DNA of 64,000 nt from Salticus scenicus (Eukaryota; Arthropoda; Arachnida; Araneae; Salticidae): positions 106,155,167 through 106,219,166 of the forward strand of contig OZ005648.1 of assembly GCA_963930645.1 (NCBI GenBank). Reading direction: 5' to 3'. Positions 1 through 11,182 of the stretch are shown in pieces (within the stretch, counting starts at the first letter, position 1; each line of letters opens with the position of its first letter). The notes below the pieces were generated by a model, which searched no databases, was not told the origin of the DNA, and saw nothing but the letters and a program-made list of their open reading frames with translations. A program made the position numbers and the translations under genes.

Positions 1-3000
1 ATCCGGAGACACTTTCACACACATCTGGGATCTCTGTAATAAGAAAGCACTACAGATTTGGTGTATCAAAGTAAGAAGTACAGAACTTTGAATAATGAAC
101 ATTAAAATGCAATAAGCTCTGAATAATTGTTTCGGGTCGAATCAAAGCACAATATTTTGTCATAAGAAGAAAGTAGGCTCGATATCTGCTATAGCTGTCG
201 TTTGATTGTTCGCCTTCTTTCGACCCGAAACAATTGTTGCGTTTTTGTGACATTTTAAGTGTTTTATTCAAAGTTTTGTACTTTTTACAGGAATTCTGTA
301 ACTAAAAACAATGGAATAATTTAAAAAAGATGGTACCATTTGTGGAGATCTATAATGGAGAAATCTTGCAAATTTTGTATGCACCTGGAAGCTGATGTGA
401 TACATAAACTATCTTGGAGACATCCGGAATATCTCTTCAAAAAACTATTTTGGCTTGTGTTTCAGGGAGAGATGTGTAAAACATCTCTATAGTCAGATAT
501 CCGGGAACACTTTTACATGCTTCCAGGAACTTCTTTTTGATACTATGAGAAGATCTGGTAGACGTGAATGGGAACTTTAGAAGACACTGCATTGAAATCA
601 TCAGGCGACATCATTTATCATCCGGAGACACTTCCACACACACTTGGGATCTCTGTAATAAAAAAGCAATACTGATTTGGTGTATGAAAGTAAGATATAC
701 AAAAATTTGAATAATGAACATTAAAATGGAATAAGCTTGCGACAATTGTTTCGGGTAGGAACAAAACACAATAGTTTGTCGTACGAAGAAAGTCGTCTCG
801 AAAACTGCAATAGTTGCAGCTTTGCTTGTTCGCCTTTAGTAGAGTCGTTTAGTTTTTCGACCCGAAAGAGTTGTTGCTAATTTACGACATTTTAAGGTGT
901 TTATTCAATGTTTTGTACTTTTTACAGGAATTCTATAACTAAAAATAATGGAACAATTTAAATATAATAGTACCTTTTTTTGGAGATCTTTAGTGGAGAA
1001 ATCTTGCTAATTTTGTATGCTTCTAAAAGCTGATGTAATACATAAACTCTCTTGGAGACATCCGGAATATCTCTTCAAGAAACAATTTTGGCTTGTGTTT
1101 CAGGGAAAGATGTGTAAAACATGTCTATAGTCAGATATCCGGGCACACTTTTACAAGCTTCCAGGAACTTCTTTTTGATACTATCAGAAGATCTGGTAGA
1201 CGTCAATGGGAACTTTTGAAGACACTGCATTGAAATCATCAGGCGACATCTTTTACCATCCAGAGACACTTTCACACACACCTGGGATCTCTGTAATAAA
1301 AAAGGAATACTGATTTCTTGTATCAAAGTAACATGTACAGAACTTTGAATAATGAACATTAAAATGGAATAAGCTTGCGACAATTGTTTCAGGTAGGAAC
1401 AAAACAGAATAGTTTGTCGTACGAAGAAAGTCGTCTCGAAAACTGCAATAGTTGCAGCTTTGCTTGTTCGCCTTTAGTAGAGTCGTTTAGTTTTTCGACC
1501 CGAAAGAGTTGTTGCTAATTTACGACATTTTAAGGTGTTTATTCAATGTTTTGTACTTTTTACAGGAATTCTGTAACTAAAAACAATGGAACAATTGAAA
1601 TATAATAGTACCTTTTTTGGAGATCTTTAGTGGAGAAATCTTGCTAATTTTGTATGCTTCTGAAAGCTGATGTAATATATAAACTTCCTTAGGGACATCC
1701 GAAATATCTGTTCCCGAACCAATTTTGAGTTGTGTTTCCGGAAGAGATTTGCAAAACATTTCTAAAATCTGATATCCGGGCCCACATTTACATCCTTCCA
1801 AGAAATTTTTTATGATATTTTCAGAAGCTCGTGTAGAATTCAACGGGACCTTTTGAAGACACTGCCTTAAAATCATCAAAAGACGGCTTTAACCATTCGT
1901 AGTTACTTACGCAAAAAACTGGGATATCTGTAATAGGAAAACAATACAGAATTTGTGTTACAAAGGCGGAAATACGGAAATATGAGTAATGAACATTAAG
2001 ATGTAGTAAGTTCGCAACAATTGTTTCGTGTCGAAGTAAGACAGGATGTGATAAGAAGAAAGTAGGCAATAAAACTGAAATATTTGGCGCTTTCATTGTT
2101 TGCATTGTGAACGATCACCTTTTCTTTCGACCTCAAACAATTAATGTGAATTTATTACATTTTATACTTTATTCAAAGTTTTGTACTTTTTACAAGAATT
2201 TTGTTACTAAAAACGATGGAACATTTAAAAAATTATATTACCTTTTATGGTATCCCAGACTCTCTTAGAGGCATCAGGAGTATCTGTCAAGAAACAATTT
2301 TCGCTTGTGTTTTAGGAAGAGATGTGTAAAACATCTCTACAATCAAATATCCTGGCACATTTTTACATGCTTTAAAGAACTTGTTTTTGATACTTCCAGA
2401 AGGTATGGCAGAAGTTAGAGGGGTCTGCTGAACACGCAACCTTTAAATCATCACGAGACAGCTGTAACCATCCGGAGACACTTTCACACACATCTGGGAT
2501 CTCTGTAATAAGAAAGCACTACAGATTTGGTGTATCAAAGTAAGAAGTACAGAACTTTGAATAATGAACATTAAAATGCAATAAGCTCTGAATAATTGTT
2601 TTGGGTCGAATCAAAGCACAATATTTTGTCATAAGAAGAAAGTAGGATCGAAAACTGCTATAGCTGCCGTTTGATTGTTCGCCTTTAGTAGGTTCGACCC
2701 GAAACAATTCTTGCGTTTTTGTGAAATTTTAAAAGTTTTATTCAAAGTTTTGTACTTTTTTCCGGAAATCTGTAACTAAAAACAATGGAATAATTTGAAA
2801 AATATGGTACCATTTGTGGAGATCTTAAACGGAGAAATCTTGCAAATTTTGTATGCACCTGGAAGCTGATGTAATACATAAACTCTCCTGGAGACATCCG
2901 GAATATCTGTTCAAGAAACAATTTTGGCTTGTGTTTCAGGGAGAGATGTGTAAAACATCTCTATAGTCAGATATCCGGGCACACTTTTACATATTTCCAG

Positions 3001-4915
3001 GAACTTGTTTTTGATACTATCAGAAGATCTGGTAGACGTCAATGGGAACTTTTGAAGAAACTGCGTTGAAATTATCAGGCGACATCTTTTACCATCCGGG
3101 GACACTTCCACACACACCTGGGATCTCTGTAAAAAAAAAGCAATACTGATTTGGTGTATCAATATAAGATGTATACAGAAGTTTGAATAATGAACATTAA
3201 AATTTAATAAACTTGCGACAATTGTTTCGGGTAGGAACAAAACACAATATTTTGTCTTACGAAGAAAGTCGTCTCGAAAACTTCAATAGTTGCAGCTTTG
3301 CTTGTTCGCCTTTAGTAGGGTCGTTTAGTTTTTCAACCCGAAAGAGTTGTTGCTAATTTACGACATTTTAAGGTGTTTATTCAATGTTTTGTACTTTTTA
3401 CAGGAATTCTGTAACTAAAAACAATGGAACAATTTAAATATAACAGTATCTTTTTTGGAGATCTTTAGTGGAGAAATCTTGCTACTTTTGTATTGAAAGC
3501 TGATGTAATATATAAACTTCCTTAGAGACATCCAAAATATCTGGGAACATTGAAAATTTTGTCAAAGAACCAATGAACCAATGTTCATTGTTTGCATTGT
3601 GAAAGATCACCTTTTCTTTCGACCTCAAACAATTAATGCGAATTTGTTACATTTTATACTTTATTCAAAGTTTTGTACTTTTTACAAGAAATTTGTTACT
3701 AAAAACAATGGAACATTAAAAAAATTATAGTACCTTTTATTGTATCCCAGACTCTCTTAGAGGCGTCAGGAGTATCTGTCAAGAAACAATTTTGGCTTGT
3801 GTTTCAGGAAGAGATGTGTAAAACAGATATCCTGGCACATTTTTACATGCTTCAAAGAACTTGTTTTTGATACTTTCAGAAGGTCTGGCAGAAGTTAAAG
3901 GGACCTCCTGAAGACACAACCTTTAAATCATCACGAGACAGCTGTAACCATCCGGAGACACTTTCACACACATCTGGGATCGCTGTAATAAGATTTGGTG
4001 TGTCAAAGTAAGAAGTACAGAACTTTGAATTATGAACATTAAAATGCAATAAGCTCTGAATAATTGTTTCGGGTCGAATCAAAACACAATAATTTGTCAT
4101 AAGAAGAAAGTAGGCTCGAAAACTGCTACAGCTGCCGTTTGATTGTTCGCCTTTAGTAGGTTCGTATTTTCTTTCGACCCGAAACAATTGTTGCGTTTTT
4201 GTGACATTTTAAGTGTTTTATTCAAAGTTTTGTACTTTTTACAGGAATTTTGTAACTAAAAACAATGGAATAATTTAAAAATATGGTACCATTTGTGGAG
4301 ATCTTTAATTGAGAAATCTTGGAAATTTTGTATGCACCTGGAAGCTGATGTAAAACATATACTCTCTTGGAGACATCCGGAATATCTCTTCTTCAAGAAA
4401 CAATTTTGGCTTGTGTTTCAGGGAGAGATGTGTAAAACATCTCTATAGTCAGATATCCGGGCACACTTTTACATGTTTCCAGGAACTTGTTTTTGATACT
4501 ATCAGAAGATCTGGTAGACGTCAATGGGAACTTTTGAAGATACTGCATTGAAATCATCAGGCGACAATTTTTACCATCCGGAGACACTTCCACACACACC
4601 TGGGATCTCTGTAATAAAAAAGCAATATTGATTTGGTGTATCAAACTAAGATGAACAGAACATTGAATAATGAACATTAAAATGGAATAAGCTTGCGACA
4701 ATTGTTTCGGGTAGAAACAAAACACAATATTTTGTTGTACGAAGAAAGTCGTCTCGAAAACTGCAATAGTTGCAGCTTTGATTGTTCGCCTTTAGTAGGG
4801 TCGTTTAGCTTTTCTACCCGAAAGAGTTCTTACTAATTTACGACATTTTAAGGTCAATGTTTTGTACTTTTTACAACTTTTTACTTACTTTTTGTACTTT
4901 TTTGTACTTTTTATT
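1..4915. repeat. Satellite array, ~620-640 bp monomers in higher-order units
   Basis: The landmark ATCCGGAGAC (or a close variant) recurs at about 1, 620, 1258, 1895, 2470, 3094, 3950 and 4575, giving monomers of roughly 575-640 bp. Three monomer types can be told apart around the GCAATAAGCTC or GGAATAAGCTTG segment: A (1, 2470, 3950), B (620, 1258, 3094, 4575) and C (1895, plus a deleted copy near 3560). The order A-B-B-C, A-B-partial C, A-B is a higher-order structure. Every monomer contains two facing copies of a sequence with TTTCGGGTCGA / TCGACCCGAAACAATTG that matches the ends of PLE copies elsewhere in the window. The left edge lies outside the window. Short open frames in it are not credible genes. 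Confidence 0.9.
4008..4245. repeat. Head-to-head PLE 3'-end pair inside a satellite monomer
   Basis: In this type A monomer the left part reads CAGAACTTTGAAT...TTGTTTCGGGTCGA, and the right part is its reverse complement, TCGACCCGAAACAATTG...TTCAAAGTTTTGTAC. The same pair forms the palindrome at 36978-37334, where the end also carries an intact CTGACGA box. Here that box reads CTTTAGTA, so the hammerhead-like core is lost while the ACAATTGT palindrome next to it remains. This links the satellite to a PLE by descent. Confidence 0.7.
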
Positions 4916-5110
4916 TGAACGCAGCTTAAGCTGCCTTTAACTCCTCCCTTCCCCGAGTGTGAGGGAAAGTAAAAAAAAAAAAAAAAAAAAAAAGAAAATA
5001 AAAGAAAATTGTTATTTCACGACTTTGCCCATGATTGATACTCTCTTAAACTGGAAGGAGATTCATCTCAACAAAATCAGATTTAAAGAAATAGTTTAAA
5101 CAATATCAGT
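4916..5110. other. Array edge and poly(A) tract
   Basis: The satellite decays into repeated TTTTTGTAC words near 4880-4915. A unique stretch, GCAGCTTAAGCTGCC, follows, then a poly(A) run at about 4971-4993. No gene is seen. Confidence 0.5.
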
Positions 5111-5137
5111 TGTTAGAGCTAAATAACCTTCACCAAT

Positions 5138-5412
5138 GTACCTTAGAGGTAAAGGACACCATGTTATTTTTGTGAAAAGTACAGCATGTCCTTTATGTGC
5201 ATTTTTAGATTTATATACAGGCATTAAGCACTAATATACAGTTACTATAAAGAAAAAAGACAGTGGAGAGAAAGAAAGAAAGAAAAGAAAAACAAAACCT
5301 GTTCATTTTCGTTATTTATGATAAATATATGTCATTGCAGCACATCAAAGACATGGAGTTAACTCTTTTCACAAAATACACATGGTGTCCTGTCCATTAC
5401 CTCCGAAGTACA
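5138..5412. repeat. Imperfect inverted repeat element
   Basis: The left arm (about 5138-5203, containing GGACACCATG and TTTTGTGAAAAG) is the reverse complement of the right arm (about 5341-5412, containing CTTTTCACAAAAT and CATGGTGTCC), with small differences. Spacing and arm size resemble a short non-autonomous TIR element, but no clear TSD is visible. A poly(A) run of about 36 bases follows at 5456-5491. Confidence 0.5.
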
Positions 5413-5451
5413 GAATTACTTCTTACCCAAAAATTAATACGAGGTTATAAA

Positions 5452-5455
<4 letters not shown>

Positions 5456-5492
<37 letters not shown>

Positions 5493-6024
5493 ATAGATTT
5501 GGATTAACCTAAACATTTTTAGAAACGTAAAAGCTACTCTTATTGGTAGTTATTATGCAAATATTTATTGTTGAATAATATCGTCTTGCAGAAAAAAATT
5601 AGCTCTAGTGAGGTTTGTCGCAGAAAGCAAGAAAAAATTTTGCCACAGGGGTAATAGTAATAGTAATACTAAAATAAAGGTTAAGTTTGATTGAATGGTT
5701 AATAATAATAATAATAATAATAGTTATAATTATAATGATAATAATAACACATTAAAAATCACAATACCTTGAATGATAAATAAAAATATAATGTTTACAT
5801 TTTATCCAATCAGAAGCAGAGGAAAAGTAGGATTTTCCGCCTTAGTAGGTTACAAAAGCTAAATCTTGAAGAGTAACACCAAAATATACTAAATAAATAA
5901 CTGGGAAAATTGAAAGTCGATTATCAAAGCATAAAACCCTTACAAAAAAAAAAAAAAAAACATAGACAGATCATATAAAGCAGAGAAGTAACAGGCATAA
6001 AACTCTCAAAAACTGGTTTAAAAA

Positions 6025-6058
<34 letters not shown>

Positions 6059-6130
6059 TAGGTACCTATTTTCAACTACAAACAACTCACAAAAAATTAT
6101 TATTATTATTATTATTATTATTATTTTATA
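5456..6130. repeat. Cluster of simple repeats
   Basis: Poly(A) at 5456-5491, (AAT)n at about 5700-5722, poly(A) near 5943-5960 and 6020-6040, a (TA)n run to 6060, and (ATT)n at about 6098-6125. Open frames across them are runs of lysine, phenylalanine or isoleucine made by the simple repeats. No gene is supported between 5490 and 6710. Confidence 0.85.
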
Positions 6131-6764
6131 ACCCTCATAAATAATAACAGATAAAAAATAAGTAAGAATAAGTAAGAACAAGAAAGAAAGAAAGAATAAA
6201 TAAATACAAACGGAAAAAGCTGAAAGGAAAAACAGTATCAGCAAATTAATAATAAAGAACAACCTATAATTTTACTAAAAGAAATAAGAAATAGAATAAC
6301 AGATTTCATAATTCTAAATTTGAAATAAACGTGAATAGCGGTGTTATTCAGACAGTCACTAGTTTACGTCCAACGGTATTACTGAATAATATTATACCTT
6401 TTATCAATTTATTAGTACAGTTGAAAGCTGCACAATACATCGAAATTTTAAAAATTCATTAACATTCTATTCTATTATAATTGCCAAGTTTCAATACCAG
6501 TCAGTGGCTGATGCCAAAAAAATTTTTCGGCATCAAAAACCTTTGCATTATAACATGGGGAAATATATATATATGTATAAATTACTATATCTATGGAAAA
6601 TTCAATGGTTTTCTTTCATTCATTCATTTTTAAAATAAACAATATAGCATTTTGAATGTTCATACAATGTCATAGATATAGCAATATATATAGATCTAAC
6701 ATAACTAGCTTTTGAAAGACTTCAAAACTTTAAAAACATTAAAAACCCGTTAAAAATTACCTTT

Positions 6765-6805
6765 CGCTAGCGCTTTCTGCTGCTTCACGCAGCCTTCTTC
6801 AGGCG
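6765..6805 (-). ncRNA. Hammerhead-ribozyme-like motif, left arm
   Basis: On the minus strand: CGC, then CTGAAGA, a GCTGC/GCAGC hairpin, GAA, the palindrome AGCGCT, A, and GCG. This matches the type I hammerhead order stem I, C3-A9, helix II, G12-A14, stem III, H17, stem I, with stem III only able to form between two molecules. Extra unpaired bases flank helix II, which departs from consensus. Hammerheads are known in PLE terminal repeats. Activity is untested. Confidence 0.5.
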
Positions 6806-6868
6806 TTTATGCTCTTGTGAACCATCGCATGCTTGGCGGTTCTCTCTTCCTCTCTCCAAGACATCGCG

Positions 6869-7310
6869 TCACCTTGCGTCGATTTCTGTTTGGTCGGTAT
6901 TGCATGATCCCTTATTCGCTAAAATTTCGACTGTTTCGCGTTTTGTGGCACAGACATAATTGTTGTAGTTAGCTAATTTTTTATAATTTTTAAAATCTAT
7001 TTCTATTTTTTCTTCTTGGTTTATTTTCGTAAAAGCTGTGGTTATATGGCCATGTTTTATATCATTTTGGTGTTCTTTAATTCGCGTTTTTATTTTCGTT
7101 TCGTCATTCCAATGTGACAGCCGGTTTCTTGGTTTTCTTTAGTAAAGTTTATTTTGTATATACCTGCAGTTTCTGAAAAATCTATTTTATCTTTGTCATT
7201 TCTGATTCTCTGGAAAATATTTTTGTTTGGTTTTATTGGTACGTTTATATTTAATTTAGCGGCTTCGGTTTTAATTTTATTCGCTATACCTTTGTTATAT
7301 GGAATTGGGG
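6869..7310 (-). pseudogene. PLE GIY-YIG endonuclease, left arm
   Basis: Reading leftwards from about 7310, the frame stays open through a GIYKIN motif, then GCHIGMTKRK in place of the YIG box, then a basic helix with IKEHQNDIKHG, and on to KRETVEILANKG before a TGA at 6869-6871 that replaces the Trp seen in the other arm. This is the C-terminal nuclease domain of a Penelope-like polyprotein; the RT part is missing through 5' truncation. In PLEs this domain nicks target DNA for target-primed reverse transcription. The tyrosine of the second motif is histidine here. Not expected to be functional. Confidence 0.8.
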
Positions 7311-7381
7311 GGATATATTTCTGTACATACAGAAATATTTTCTAATATACAGTACATTTTCTGATATATACAAAATATATC

Positions 7382-7855
7382 CCCCCTATTCCATATAACA
7401 AAGGTATAGCGAATAAAATTAAAACCCGAGCCGCTAAATTAAATATAAACGTACCAATAAAACCAAACAAAAATATTTTCCAGAGAATCAGAAATGACAA
7501 AGATAAAATAGATTTTTCAGAAACTGCAGGTATATACAAAATAAACTTTACTAAAGAAAACCAAGAAACCGGCTGTTACATTGGAATGACGAAACGAAAA
7601 ATAAAAACGCGAATTAAAGAACACCAAAATGATATAAAACATGGCCATATAACCACAGCTTTAACCAAAATAAACCAAGAAGAAAAAATAGAAATAGATT
7701 TTAAAAATTATAAAAAAAATAGCTAACTACAACAATTATTTCTATGCCACAAAACGCGAAACAGTCGAAATTTTAGCGAATAAGGGATCATGCAATATCG
7801 ACCAAACAGAAATGGACGCAAGGTGGCGCGATGTCTTGGAGAGAGGAAGAGAGAA
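7382..7855 (+). pseudogene. PLE GIY-YIG endonuclease, right arm
   Basis: Mirror copy of the left-arm frame. It reads KGIANKIKTRAAKLN, then GIYKINFTKENQETGCYIGMTKRK, split here as GIY...CYIGMTKRK, then IKEHQNDIKHG, and ends at TAA 7724-7726. One extra A in the poly(A) before that stop shifts the frame. The proper continuation (KRETVEILANKGSC, then a Trp-containing MDARWRDVLE) is read in the next frame to about 7855. Both nuclease motifs and the tyrosines are present. RT is absent. It is a frameshifted fragment of a retroelement, not a host gene. Confidence 0.8.
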
Positions 7856-7901
7856 GAAGATATACGGCCGCCAAGCATACGATGGTTCACAAGAGCGTAA
7901 A

Positions 7902-7942
7902 CGCCTGAAGAAGGCTGCGTGAAGCAGCAGAAAGCGCTAGCG
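7902..7942 (+). ncRNA. Hammerhead-ribozyme-like motif, right arm
   Basis: Identical core to the mirror copy at 6765-6805: CGC (7902-7904), CTGAAGA (7905-7911), helix II arms 7914-7918 and 7924-7928, GAA (7930-7932), palindrome AGCGCT (7933-7938), H17 = A (7939), and GCG (7940-7942) to close stem I. Located in the PLE 3' region downstream of the GIY-YIG reading frame, where such ribozymes are known in this class. Confidence 0.5.
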
Positions 7943-8030
7943 AAAGGTAATTTTTAACGGGTTTTTAATGTTTTTAAAGTTTTAATGTATTTACCTTTTT
8001 AAAATCATTTTAAATAAATTTGAAAGACTT

Positions 8031-8992
8031 GTTTACAAATTTAAATTTTTGAAGGGAGCAACCTAACACTCCCAATTTCAGCTTATTTATTATTATTATT
8101 CTTAAAATTAAACTCTTTTGATTTTCTTTTAACTGCAAATTTAAATTTTTGTTTTTATTGATTAAATTTTCTATCAGTAATTGTATAAAAAGTTTTACTG
8201 GAAATAATAATAATAATCAAGCATATTGAAGAGATAAAGCAAATTCTTGAAAAAAAAAGGGGGGGGGGTTAGTCAATATACAATGTCTATTAAAAAAATT
8301 TACAAAAACAAGCATTTATACTGTAAAACAATTTAGAAAAATAGGCATTTTTACTGATTTTCTGAAAATATTCTAAACGTATGTGTTCTGAATTGTAAAA
8401 GGGGCAATTTATATGACGATTATAATTAAAATTAATTTTACGGAATTCTAATACAGTGCAACTAAAGTTTTAATTTCTATTTTTTCATCTTTGCTTGAGA
8501 AAATAAAATAGCCTTATATCAATAAATTCAACTACATAGGTAAGAATCTGAAGTTTTATTCACGGCAGCCTTCTTCACTTAGGCAATGAGATTTTTAAAA
8601 ATCTTTTATTTTATTTTTATTTTTATTTATTTATTTTTTACCAAGTTCTAAATGCATTGCAACATCTGCTCGCTTCGTGTTTGAATTATTATTGATTTTT
8701 AAGATGTAAAGGTGAGGTAAGAACTTTCTATAAAAATTTCTCATTTTAAAGCAAAAATTGCTGATGTCTGTCTTTTGGAATTTATAAATTCGTAATTGTT
8801 TATTAATTAAATTTGAACATAAGAAAATATATTTCCCATCAGAAAATTCATCAATTTAAACCTATTTATACATATTCCATTAGAATCAATTTCCAAAATG
8901 CCTTCAAGGGAAGCCAATTGCAAAGAGAGCAAATATTCATTGTAACAGGAAACGCAGTCACATCAATGCTACACTAGATAAGTTACTCACTC
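8031..8992. other. AT-rich stretch, nothing recognised
   Basis: AT-rich sequence with an A8G9-like run near 8250-8270 and a (TTTA)n patch at about 8606-8640. No coding frame, TIR or paralogue was seen. Confidence 0.4.
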
Positions 8993-9000
8993 ATGCTGAT

Positions 9001-9412
9001 CAGTGATGCCAGATTGGGGATTTTTTAGGCTTCTGGGGACAATTTTGGGGACTAAATGTTCGTGGGGACTTTTTTGGGGAATTCTACAATTTTTGGGGAC
9101 AAATTTGGGGAGTTCTTCAACTTTCTATCAATGTTGGCAACGTAATGATTTATCCCTACGACTAGAGACTTTCAATAGCTTTATTGTTATTTGGGGATTT
9201 TTTTTTTTTAAACTGCCTTCATTTTGGGGAAAATCTGGGCTTAAATCATAGAAAAATCTGCTTGTTTTTTTTTTTTTTTTTTTTTTTGAGAAATTTTTAT
9301 TTTTCCTTTTTAATAGAAATCAAGTTGGGGGTTTTTTCGAAAAAAAACCCCTGATTTGAGGAAATTTGAAGACCTGTTTGGGGAAATAATTTTCGACCAT
9401 CTGGCATCACTG
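9001..9412. mobile_element. hAT-type MITE
   Basis: Starts CAGTGATGCCAGAT and ends ATCTGGCATCACTG, giving matching terminal inverted repeats. Flanked by ATGCTGAT (8993-9000) and ACGCTGAT (9413-9420), an 8-bp duplication with one difference, as expected for hAT. The 412-bp interior repeats the word TTTGGGGA and has no transposase. An 82-codon open frame within it (from 9003) is a by-product of this repeat. Confidence 0.85.
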
Positions 9413-9781
9413 ACGCTGATTCCTGACTACGTTGAATGTGTCAGATCTATTTAATCTTTGATCAGGATCACTAAACAAATGTCAAAACAGCCGACTCAGT
9501 ATTCAAAACACTAAACTAAACCTGTGAATTAATAGTATCTACAGCTTCAATTTTCATAATTGCTGATGTATCTGTATTTTTCCTTATTCTATTTATTATT
9601 AATATATTTTGTATAATTCTCTTTAAATATATTATGAATAATTAAATTACTTATTGAATATAATTTGTATTTTAATTTTCACAATAACATTGCAAATTTA
9701 TAATAAGAGGAGACTTGGCGTTGGAATATTAAAACCCGAATAAACTACTACATCAGAAACGCCAAAGAAAAATATTTGAGA

Positions 9782-9836
9782 TGCATACAGCTGTTTCGGT
9801 AGCCTTAAGCGTACCGTCTTTTCAGTGCAAAAAGAA
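9782..9836 (-). ncRNA. Degraded hammerhead-like motif
   Basis: Minus strand, homologous to 25386-25431. TGCA...ACCGAAACAGCTGTATGCA is kept (palindrome ACAGCTGT, stem I TGCA/TGCA), but the catalytic box reads CTGAAAAGAC where the sister copy has CTGAAGAC, so two extra bases break the core. Confidence 0.45.
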
Positions 9837-9969
9837 TTCTGAATCTGGAGAAGTGCTCGTATATATAGGAGAGGGACCGAATTTAGTTCAACCAATAGGA
9901 TAACGGAGAAGGTGGGGAGAGTGGCCAATAGGAATTTAGGAATGTGTAGCTGTGTAAACAGTAAAACAA

Positions 9970-10450
9970 TTAAGAAAATGTGGACTGAATGTAAAATGTC
10001 CAACAATCGGACAAATAGGGAACAGCGAAATCACAATTTACAAGGTTTTTAAAAATTTTATAAGTATGAAAAGCTTCAAAGAAATCAAGTTCATGAATGG
10101 ATCTAGGTCTGCAAATTATTTTAGCTGAATTAAATTTAAAATTATGATTTTCCTCCCAACAATGTTTAGAAATAGCCGATTTATTGGTTTCTTGTTTACG
10201 AACGTAATTCATATGTTTTTTTTTTTTTGTTTTTTTTTGACGAAATTTAAAATAATAAAAATATCAAAATAATTTGCATAATAATATCAAAATAATCAAA
10301 ATAACATGTTTAATAATATTGTTAAATTGTTAATATTTTTAATATCAAAACAATTTAAATATCAAAATAATTTGCAGACTGCGTTTAATTTGGCCAATAT
10401 ATGATAAACCACACTGACAGGAAATACTATAAATGCCCCAAGAATTAAGT
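9970..10450 (-). pseudogene. PLE GIY-YIG endonuclease fragment
   Basis: On the minus strand the frame from 10212 reads MNYVRKQETNKSAISKHCW and onwards to NSAKIICRPRSIHELDFFEA and LVNCDFAVPYLSDCW, the conserved C-terminal part of a PLE GIY-YIG nuclease. The preceding part, with a CRCGLSYIGQTKR-like box, lies at about 10376-10450 beyond an AT-rich insertion of ~160 bp, so the domain is interrupted. In the sister copy at 25571-25930 the same parts are contiguous. RT is missing. Confidence 0.75.
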
Positions 10451-10802
10451 ATATTTTTCTTTGGCGTTTCTGATGTAGTAGTTTATTCGGGTTTTAATAT
10501 TGCAAATTTACACTCTAATAAAACTAGAAATAAATATAATCTGAAAAATTCTAAAATCTATAAAAGCCGCACCAACTCTTGCGGATTTCAGAGAGTCATA
10601 TATATAATCAAGCTAATAGGTAATGACAAATAACAACAAAGACACTGAATTTTCTGTATTGTAAAAATTAGCTTAATTTAGAACAAATATATGATTTATA
10701 TTGACTGTTAATAAGAAATTTTGACCCCTGTGTTACTCAAATATATGTTGAGTCACTTTATGTAAATTTTCCTTAATTTTTCAAAACATATGTGTAACAT
10801 AG

Positions 10803-11094
10803 ACAGGGTGGCTACTGATCAGGGAATCACGGAAAAGTCAGGGAATTTCAATGAGTCTGGTAAAACCGTGGAATAGTCAGAAAAATTCATGTAAAATCAG
10901 GGTATTCTGCCAAATTTTGTAAAAATAGATCTTATTTCAAAGCTTATTATTGTAAATTGCTAAAATGTGCACTAATTTTGTGAATTTTTGTAAGAAATAA
11001 ACACCATAAGCCATGGAAAATTCAGGGAAAATGATAAAAAATACTCATGGAAAAGTCAGGGAATTTGAAAAAGTTCTAATGTTAATGACCCTGT
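10803..11094. mobile_element. TIR element with 4-bp TSD
   Basis: Begins ACAGGGTGGCTACTGATCAG and ends ATGACCCTGT. Flanked by ATAG on both sides (10799-10802 and 11095-11098). The interior repeats the word AAGTCAGGGAA in both halves. No transposase is present. A 4-bp TSD is compatible with Chapaev-like elements, but the superfamily is not certain. Confidence 0.55.
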
Positions 11095-11182
11095 ATAGAG
11101 AAATCAACACTTATTTCATACACATACAGTAAAAGTTTAGAATAGAAGGTAAATTTATATTTAAATGTTACATTTCATACTC

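Larger units (their letters stand above)
6723..8018. mobile_element. Penelope-like element, inverted dimer with 12-bp TSD
   Basis: Two 5'-truncated copies of the same PLE 3' portion face away from each other. The left arm is about 6724-7320 (minus) and the right arm about 7372-7984 (plus), with a ~50-bp centre. The pair is flanked by an exact 12-bp duplication, TTTGAAAGACTT, at 6711-6722 and 8019-8030, so the pair appears to have entered in one event. Both arms encode a GIY-YIG endonuclease domain. The right arm has about 34 bp more 3' sequence than the left. Arm divergence is low, so the insertion is fairly young. Known PLEs often have inverted or tandem partial copies. Confidence 0.85.
9701..10498. 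mobile_element. Penelope-like element, inverted insertion with 12-bp TSD
   Basis: A minus-strand PLE 3' portion (about 9716-10450) is joined head to head with a plus-strand piece of about 50 bp from the same 3' terminus (10451-10498, GGCGTTTCTGATGTAGTAG). The unit is flanked by ATTGCAAATTTA at 9689-9700 and again at 10499-10510, an exact 12-bp TSD, so both pieces arrived together. An AT-rich insertion with repeated AATATCAAAATAAT words (about 10213-10376) interrupts the endonuclease region. The sister copy at 25311-26190 lacks it. Confidence 0.85.

Noticed and set aside
1..4915. Regularly spaced repeats that could suggest a CRISPR-like array or a family of paralogous genes (frames ending in similar peptides)
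   Set aside because: Monomers are ~630 bp, repeat along their whole length and sit in AT-rich eukaryotic DNA; similar peptides arise because the DNA is repeated, not through coding constraint.
5924..6262. 112-codon minus-strand frame that looks like a multi-pass membrane protein
   Set aside because: Made of (ATT)n, poly(A) and (TA)n tracts translating as Ile/Phe/Tyr runs.
7154..7539. Two nearly identical 63-65 codon frames (MYIPAVSEKSILSLS...) facing each other
   Set aside because: They are antisense frames of the PLE endonuclease arms; the sense frames carry the GIY-YIG motifs.
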